DNA of 64,000 nucleotides from Streptomyces sp. AA1529 (GTDB lineage: Bacteria; Actinomycetota; Actinomycetes; Streptomycetales; Streptomycetaceae). Both the position numbers and the translations under genes were made by a program. The DNA lies in assembly GCF_000280905.1 (NCBI RefSeq), contig NZ_ALAP01000054.1, positions 1 through 64,000 on the forward strand, written 5' to 3'. The notes below the pieces were generated by a model, which saw only the letters and a program-made list of their open reading frames with translations, did no database searches and had not been told where the DNA came from. Below are positions 59,436 to 64,000 of this stretch, in pieces. Numbering within the stretch: position 1 is the stretch's first letter; each line of letters begins with the position of its first letter.

Positions 59436-59537
59436 GACCAAGACCAAGAGAAGCAACCCCCGCCGCGCTGAGTCGTGCACACAAGCAAGAGGCCCTGTGG
59501 CCCGCGTTTCCGCCGGCCACAGGGCCTCCGAGAGAAG

Positions 59538-59611
59538 GGTGATCGACGGGACTTGAACCCGCGACATCCTGGACCACAACCAGGTGCTCTACCAACTGAG
59601 CTACGACCACC
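59538..59611 (-). tRNA. tRNA-His (GTG)
   Basis: On the minus strand the extra G(-1) precedes GTGGTCG, which pairs with CGATCAC (one G-T pair). The anticodon loop TTGTGGT gives GTG, the T arm is GCGGGTTCAAGTCCCGT, and the discriminator is C. The G(-1):C73 pair is the identity element of tRNA-His. CCA is not encoded. Confidence 0.96.
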
Positions 59612-59742
59612 ATGTCCGGCGTGGAAGAGAAGATCTTCCCTGACCGGCCGCTACGAGTGTACAGGGTCCGGCGCCGTGCTCGCGCACAGGTTTCCGGCTC
59701 CGGGCCCGGCAGGGGTGCTGCCGGGCCCGGAACCCCCTCCGG

Positions 59743-60348
59743 TCAGTCCGCCGGGGGCAGCACGTGCCGGGCCGCGATCTTCTTCGCCGTCTCCGAGTCG
59801 GGCCCCGGCTGGGGCACGAAGACGGCTTCCCGGTAGTAGCGCAGTTCCGCGATGGACTCGCGGATGTCGGCCAGCGCCCGGTGGTTGCCGTTCTTCTCCG
59901 GGCTGTTGTAGTAGGCGCGCGGGTACCAGCGGCGGGCCAGCTCCTTGACCGAGGAGACATCCACGATGCGGTAGTGCAGGTGGCTGTCGAGCGCGGCCAT
60001 GTCGCGGGCGAGGAAGCCGCGGTCGGTGCTGACGGAGTTGCCGCACAGCGGCGCCCGCCGGGCGTCGGGCACCCACTCGCGTACATAGGCCAGGACCCGG
60101 GCCTCGGCATCGGCCAGCGTCGTGCCGCCGTCCAGCTCCTCCAGCAGGCCGGAGGCGGTGTGCATCTCGCGCACCACCTCCGGCATCGCCTCCAGGGCGT
60201 GCGCGGGCGGGCGGATCACGATGTCCACGCCGTCGCCGAGTACGTTCAGCTCCGAGTCGGTCACCAGCGCGGCCACCTCGATGAGCGCGTCATCGGACAG
60301 CGAGAGGCCGGTCATCTCGCAGTCGATCCACACCATGCGATCGTTCAT
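59743..60348 (-). CDS. orn: Oligoribonuclease
   Basis: A 201-residue DEDDh 3'-5' exonuclease that degrades 2-5-nt RNAs, including the pGpG made from c-di-GMP. Motifs: VWIDCEMTGLSL (Exo I), GNSVSTDRGFLARDM (Exo II), and NHRALADIRESI (Exo III with the catalytic His). ATG 60348 matches the family start; a GTG three codons upstream is possible. It is directly downstream of adpA on the same strand, the arrangement known from Streptomyces (ornA beside adpA). Confidence 0.97.
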   Translation of the reverse strand: MNDRMVWIDCEMTGLSLSDDALIEVAALVTDSELNVLGDGVDIVIRPPAHALEAMPEVVREMHTASGLLEELDGGTTLADAEARVLAYVREWVPDARRAPLCGNSVSTDRGFLARDMAALDSHLHYRIVDVSSVKELARRWYPRAYYNSPEKNGNHRALADIRESIAELRYYREAVFVPQPGPDSETAKKIAARHVLPPAD

Positions 60349-60376
60349 GCTCTTCACAGTACGTGACCCGGCCCGC

Positions 60377-61822
60377 TCAGCTCGTCCCCCGGCCGCGTTG
60401 GCCGGGAACCCGCGGGGCGAACGCGTCCGATTCCGGTTTGCCCTGTTCCGGGCGGTTGTGCGGAGTGCTTCGGTACTCCCTCACTTCCTGTCGGGTCTCC
60501 TGTCTGGTGCCGTACGCCGACGGCCCGCCCGCCGCTCCCGACTCCTGGCCGCCCGGATGCCCCGAGTGCCCCGAGTGCCCCGGGTGCCCCGGGTGTCCCG
60601 AGTGCCCCGCCGGTCCGGTGTGGCCGGGCTGGCCGTACCCCTGCCCCGGCCCGGAGTGCTGGGACTGATGGGATTGATGGGGCTGGTGGGGCAGGCGCAG
60701 CGGGCCTTCGCCGCCCGGCCCCGGAACGCCGTTCCCGGCGCCCCCCGCCGCTCCCGGTGGTGCCCCCGCGCCCTCGTGCGCCTGTTCCCCGTCCGGCCGG
60801 CGCGCGCGGTACGCGGCCCGGTAGGCGGCGGGCGAGGCGCCGAGCTGGCGGCGGAAGTGACCGCGCAGCGCGACCGGTGAGCGGAAGCCGCAGCGGCCCG
60901 CCACCTCGTCCACGGAGTAGTCCGACGTCTCCAGCAGGCGCTGCGCCTGGAGCACCCGCTGGGTGATCAGCCACTGCAGTGGAGCGCTCCCAGTGAGAGA
61001 CCGGAAGCGCCGGTCGAAGGTGCGACGGCTCATGTACGCGCGCGCGGCGAGCGTCTCCACGTCGAACTGCTCGTGGAGGTGCTCCAGCGCCCAGGCGACG
61101 ACCTCGGCGAGCGGGTCGGCGCCGATCTCCTCTGGTAAGGAGCGGTCCAGGTGGCGGGGATGGCCGCCGGTCTCCTGGCCGTTGCCGCGGCGCGGCGGGA
61201 CGACCAGCCGACGGGCCAGCGCGCCGGCCGCCTCGGCTCCGTGGTCGCTCCGTACGACGTGCAGGCACAGGTCTATGCCCGCGGCCGTACCGGCGGAGGT
61301 GAGGATGTCCCCGTCGTCCACGAACAGTTCGCGCGGATCGACGTGGACGGCCGGGTAGCGCTTGGCCAGCGTCGGTGCGTACATCCAGTGGGTGGTGGCC
61401 GGGCGCCCGTCCAGCAGCCCGGCCGCGGCGAGGACGAAGGCGCCCGTGCACAGGCCTATGACGCGTGCCCCCTCCTCGTGCGCCCTGCGCAGTGCCTCCA
61501 GTGCCCCCGGTGGTGGCGGCTGGGTGATGGAGCGCCAGGCGGGCACGACCACGGTGCCCGCGCGGGAGATCGCCTCCAGTCCGAACGGCGCGCTCAGCTG
61601 GAGCCCGCCGGTGGTGCGCAGTGGTCCGTCCTCGCCCGCGCAGACGAGCAGCCTGTAGCGCGGAACTCCGGCGTCTTGGCGGTCGATTCCGAAGACGGAG
61701 AGCGGGATGGAACTCTCGAAGATGGGACCACCGCTGAAGAGCAACACCGCCACGATCTCGCGCCGGCGGCGCGCGGCCAGCTTGCGGGTCTCGACTGGGC
61801 CGTTCGTGGAGTCCTGGCTCAT
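60377..61822 (-). CDS. adpA: AdpA global developmental regulator (AraC/XylS family)
   Basis: A 481-residue regulator. The N-terminal DJ-1/PfpI-like dimerisation domain runs IVAVLLFSGGPIFESSIPLS through LVVPPRRG. The AraC DNA-binding domain contains YMSRRTFDRRFRSLTGSAP and VDEVAGRCGFRSPVALRG. Both are near identical to S. griseus AdpA. Codon 229 (61138-61136) in RSLPEEIG is TTA, the rare leucine codon that makes adpA translation depend on the bldA tRNA. After the HTH domain the tail is Gly/Pro/His/Ser-rich with GHSGHPGHP-type repeats. AdpA controls morphogenesis and secondary metabolism genes. Confidence 0.98.
   Translation of the reverse strand: MSQDSTNGPVETRKLAARRRREIVAVLLFSGGPIFESSIPLSVFGIDRQDAGVPRYRLLVCAGEDGPLRTTGGLQLSAPFGLEAISRAGTVVVPAWRSITQPPPPGALEALRRAHEEGARVIGLCTGAFVLAAAGLLDGRPATTHWMYAPTLAKRYPAVHVDPRELFVDDGDILTSAGTAAGIDLCLHVVRSDHGAEAAGALARRLVVPPRRGNGQETGGHPRHLDRSLPEEIGADPLAEVVAWALEHLHEQFDVETLAARAYMSRRTFDRRFRSLTGSAPLQWLITQRVLQAQRLLETSDYSVDEVAGRCGFRSPVALRGHFRRQLGASPAAYRAAYRARRPDGEQAHEGAGAPPGAAGGAGNGVPGPGGEGPLRLPHQPHQSHQSQHSGPGQGYGQPGHTGPAGHSGHPGHPGHSGHSGHPGGQESGAAGGPSAYGTRQETRQEVREYRSTPHNRPEQGKPESDAFAPRVPGQRGRGTS
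61136..61138 (-). promoter_or_regulatory. TTA codon in adpA (bldA control point)
   Basis: The codon is in frame with ATG 61822 (228 codons before it) and encodes Leu229 in the linker between the two AdpA domains, the conserved position in Streptomyces adpA genes. Confidence 0.95.
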
Positions 61823-62786
61823 TGGAACTAAGCCCCCCTCAATCGTTGTGTTCCTCTCGGTCCATACACATCTCCCCCGCTCTCCCCCGCAGTGAAAGCC
61901 AAGATCGAATCTACTGCGTCGGATGAGGTGGGCGGTGCAAGTTCGGCATCCGGCGCTATGTCGATAAGGCAACTTGGCGTGAAGCATTCGATCACGAAGC
62001 GTTTCACTCAACTGCGCTGCAGGGAAGTACGCATGCCCTCTCTGCCCCATCAACGTAGGGTGCACACCCGCGTGACGCTCCTTTCCTCCCTGGTGGCAGG
62101 GGGTCGGGCGGGAGGGACGGCACAGGTTCTGACGCTGTGCCAAGTTGGCTGAAATTCGAGGGGGATCAGACGTGCGATTCGGTCACGCGCGGGGTGCTGT
62201 GTCGTGACTCCAGAGGTGCATGAGGTATGTGTGACGCATGAGGTGCGCTCAGCGTGTGCAACATGCGACGGTGCGTGACCTTTTGTGGCTCTGTGCGTGC
62301 CGGTGTGTGCCGGTGTGCGCCGCGAGGGACGGTCTCGCGCCAACGCAATGATCGGGACAGAATGCCCCCGGCGCGCGACCCGGCGCCGGGTGCTCCACGC
62401 GTACGGCGCGACGGGGGCGCTTCCACGGCGCGTGACCGGTGCGACACACGGGGTGTGCGGGGCGGCGGGCCGGACGGTTCCGCGCCGCTTCCGGCGGCGG
62501 GGCGTGTTACGCGTCGGTCAAGGAGGCGCGTAAGGGGCGTAACGCGGCATTGCGCTGCGGCCCGCGCTCAGGCATGCTCCGGGGTCAACCGCTCCCGGCG
62601 CCCGCTCCGCATTGCCTGGGCAAGCGGGGAGTGCGGTCGTACCCTTTGGGTAAGGGACTTGGGAAGACTATTCCCGGTCTTCATGCGAGGCCGTGCAGCA
62701 CCCAGCCGATCCGTCCGAGCAGATCCGAGAGAGCGCAAGCCGTCCGTCGTCCCTCTGCACAGAGGACTCACTTCGCCGAGACACTC
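61823..62786. promoter_or_regulatory. Long divergent control region, adpA / universal stress protein
   Basis: 964 bp with no supported gene. The first 350 bp next to adpA is less G/C-rich than the surroundings and is likely to hold the adpA promoter and leader. TGGCGTGAAG (61975-61984) matches the AdpA-binding consensus TGGCSNGWWY in nine of ten positions, so autoregulation is possible. Nearer the stress-protein gene are a GTTACGC/GCGTAAC inverted repeat (around 62509-62545) and GGGAAGACTATTCCC (62661-62675). Confidence 0.5.
62661..62675. promoter_or_regulatory. Inverted repeat upstream of the universal stress protein gene
   Basis: GGGAA-GACTA-TTCCC, a perfect 5+5 bp inverted repeat, with GGGACTTGGGAAG overlapping its left arm. 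It lies 112 bp before the start codon. It is loosely reminiscent of DevR/OsdR dormancy boxes (GGGnCnnnnGnCCC), which control universal stress protein genes in actinobacteria. Confidence 0.35.
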
Positions 62787-63308
62787 ATGGCAGGACACGA
62801 GATCCCTGAACCAGCAGACCGCAGGCAGGTCGCCGACTCCACGGCGATCCCCGAAGCGGCGGACGAGACGCGCCACTCCTGCGATCCGGCGTTCCAGCAC
62901 GGCGTCGTCGTCGGTTTCGACGGCTCGGTCTCCAGTGAGCGTGCCCTGGCGTACGCCATCGGCATGGCCTACCGCTCGGGCTCCGGTCTGATCATCGTCC
63001 ACGTCGCCAACCGGCTGCCCACCACGGTGTGGGCGGGCTGCGAACCGCCCGTCTTCGTCGACGTCCCCGACCACCGCACCGAAGTGCTCGGGCTGGAACT
63101 CGCCTGCGCCGATCATCTGGCGGAAGTGCCCTGGATCCTGGTCGAGCGCGGCGGCGACATCTGCCACGAACTGGAGGAGGTCGGCAGCGAGTACGCGGCC
63201 GACGCCATCGTGGTCGGCTCGACGCACGGACTCGTGGGACGGATCTTCGGCTCGGTCGCGGGACGCCTCGCGCGGCGGGCCCAGCGCCCGGTCATCGTCG
63301 TCCCCTGA
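62787..63308 (+). CDS. Universal stress protein (UspA family)
   Basis: A 173-residue single-domain USP. An N-terminal extension of about 35 residues precedes GVVVGFDGSVSSERALAYAI (the conserved Asp-Gly-Ser) and the C-terminal nucleotide-binding motif IVVGSTHGLVGRIFGSVAGRLARRAQRPVIVVP read in two overlapping parts. ATG 62787 has no obvious ribosome binding site. It is monocistronic and divergent from adpA. Confidence 0.9.
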   Translation: MAGHEIPEPADRRQVADSTAIPEAADETRHSCDPAFQHGVVVGFDGSVSSERALAYAIGMAYRSGSGLIIVHVANRLPTTVWAGCEPPVFVDVPDHRTEVLGLELACADHLAEVPWILVERGGDICHELEEVGSEYAADAIVVGSTHGLVGRIFGSVAGRLARRAQRPVIVVP

Positions 63309-63795
63309 CCCGCCCCGCACGGCGCGCCGTGCGCTCGGCGCAGGCACGCTGCGGGCCGGCCCGCCCTGGGCCGCGGCACCTGGACCCCCGGACTCGCGGC
63401 TGCTCCTCGTCCTCGCCGCGACTGGTGCCGTTTCGCCGGCACCGCCGGTCTTCCGCACGCCTTGGGCCGACTCCCTTGCTGGGGAGCCGACTTCGACCGC
63501 AACCGGGGCTCGTCCCGGGTGAGCCGCACACTCGGCCTGGCACGGAGTGCATCGACAAATCTACCCACCCGTAGAGGTGGGTTGTGCGCTTGTGAGGGGC
63601 ATACAGACAGCACACGGGTGGCCGAGACCCGAGGGCGCGCCACCGGGCGGGAGGTGACGGTCCCGTCCGGTGGCCCACCCGCCGGCGTAATGGGCGACGC
63701 CGGCACAGGGGAGGCGGGATCCCGCGCGGATGGTGGCCCGCGCGGGATCCCGCCCATCCGGGCCACCGCACCCGGTGGCCTACGGCGGACCCCTC
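63309..63795. other. Intergenic region between the universal stress protein gene and glmS
   Basis: 487 bp between convergent genes. It holds a small hairpin CCCACC-CGTAGA-GGTGGG (63565-63582) and a much longer perfect inverted repeat at 63713-63754, described separately. No open frame here has family resemblance. Confidence 0.6.
63713..63754. terminator. 17-bp perfect inverted repeat downstream of glmS
   Basis: GGCGGGATCCCGCGCGG (63713-63729) pairs with CCGCGCGGGATCCCGCC (63738-63754), with an 8-nt loop. Each arm itself contains the palindrome CGGGATCCCG. It lies 42 bp after the glmS stop and probably terminates that gene, though it lacks a T run. Confidence 0.7.
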
Positions 63796-64000
63796 CTACT
63801 CCACGGTGACCGACTTGGCCAGGTTGCGGGGCTTGTCGATGTCCCGTCCCAGGGCGAGCGCCGTGTGGTAGGCCAGCAGCTGCAGCGGGATGCCCATCAG
63901 GATCGGGTCCAGCTCGTCCTCGTTCTTCGGCACCAGGATGGTGTGGTCGGCCTTTTCCTGCTCCTGGTGGGCCACGGCCAGGATGCGGCCGCTGCGTGCC
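63796..64000 (-). CDS. glmS: Glutamine--fructose-6-phosphate aminotransferase, C-terminal end (5' part outside window)
   Basis: The last 67 residues of a gene that continues beyond the window edge. PLQLLAYHTALALGRDID with PRNLAKSVTVE at the very C-terminus is the signature end of GlmS, which makes glucosamine-6-phosphate for cell wall synthesis. The order adpA-orn with glmS nearby matches the Streptomyces chromosomal neighbourhood. Confidence 0.93.
   Translation of the reverse strand, partial: ARSGRILAVAHQEQEKADHTILVPKNEDELDPILMGIPLQLLAYHTALALGRDIDKPRNLAKSVTVE

Noticed and set aside
59475..59948. Open frames over the tRNA-His locus
   Set aside because: They run through a complete tRNA cloverleaf and the orn gene and have no homology.
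61823..62786. A butyrolactone-receptor (ArpA-type) operator ahead of adpA
   Set aside because: I could not find a convincing match to the receptor consensus in the region.

Overview
The window is a high-GC actinobacterial chromosome segment, almost certainly from a Streptomyces or a very close relative. The evidence is third-position G/C coding bias with frequent GTG and some TTG starts; a chaplin; an AdpA regulator adjacent to oligoribonuclease with a single TTA leucine codon in its inter-domain linker; a CslA/GlxA pair; an NsdA-type regulator; and a composite PAS-GGDEF-EAL protein. There is no prophage, insertion sequence, CRISPR array or rRNA. It reads as chromosomal core rather than a recently acquired island.

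Layout. 1-7.2 kb: the end of a DUF3618 protein, a GroES-family protein, a Gdx/SugE guanidine exporter behind a candidate guanidine-I riboswitch, a large class A penicillin-binding protein and a three-gene ABC exporter. 7.2-15.5 kb: an anchored SGNH hydrolase, a DUF445 membrane protein, a fumarylacetoacetate-hydrolase-family enzyme, a receptor-like Ser/Thr kinase with an extracellular DUF4189 domain, a Gfo/Idh/MocA oxidoreductase and a NagD-like HAD phosphatase. 15.7-20.9 kb: the tip-glycan locus, with a GH6 lipoprotein facing the translationally coupled pair cslA-glxA (glucan synthase and copper-radical oxidase). 21.2-23.7 kb: a winged-helix protein, a membrane protein and tRNA-Lys(CTT).

23.7-34.9 kb is a catabolic block: an IclR regulator, the EhuABCD-type ABC importer, a DUF3830 protein, an amidase, a D-2-hydroxyacid dehydrogenase, two Asp/Glu-racemase/maleate-isomerase-family proteins and an LLM flavoenzyme. 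Its substrate is unknown. 35.0-39.6 kb: the c-di-GMP protein, a secreted HExxH protease, a MerR regulator and a second, identical tRNA-Lys in opposite orientation. 39.7-44.4 kb is a tightly coupled three-gene operon, plus a small downstream gene, that pairs a Cas4/RecB-like nuclease bearing probable Fe-S cysteines with an Upf1-like SF1 helicase. These are the two activities fused in eukaryotic Dna2. I regard this as the most interesting system here.

44.5-64 kb: a histidine phosphatase, an NsdA-like regulator with a divergent small gene, small secreted proteins, a spermidine-synthase-like protein, a two-component system, a short chaplin, a GH18 protein, a LacI regulator, an M23 peptidase with a collagen-like linker, a Na+/H+ antiporter, tRNA-His, orn, adpA behind a leader of nearly 1 kb, a universal stress protein and the 3' end of glmS.

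Developmental functions are unusually concentrated here: adpA, the NsdA-like gene, the c-di-GMP enzyme, the chaplin and the cslA-glxA glycan system. All functional statements rest on motif reading and remembered family sequences; no database search was possible.
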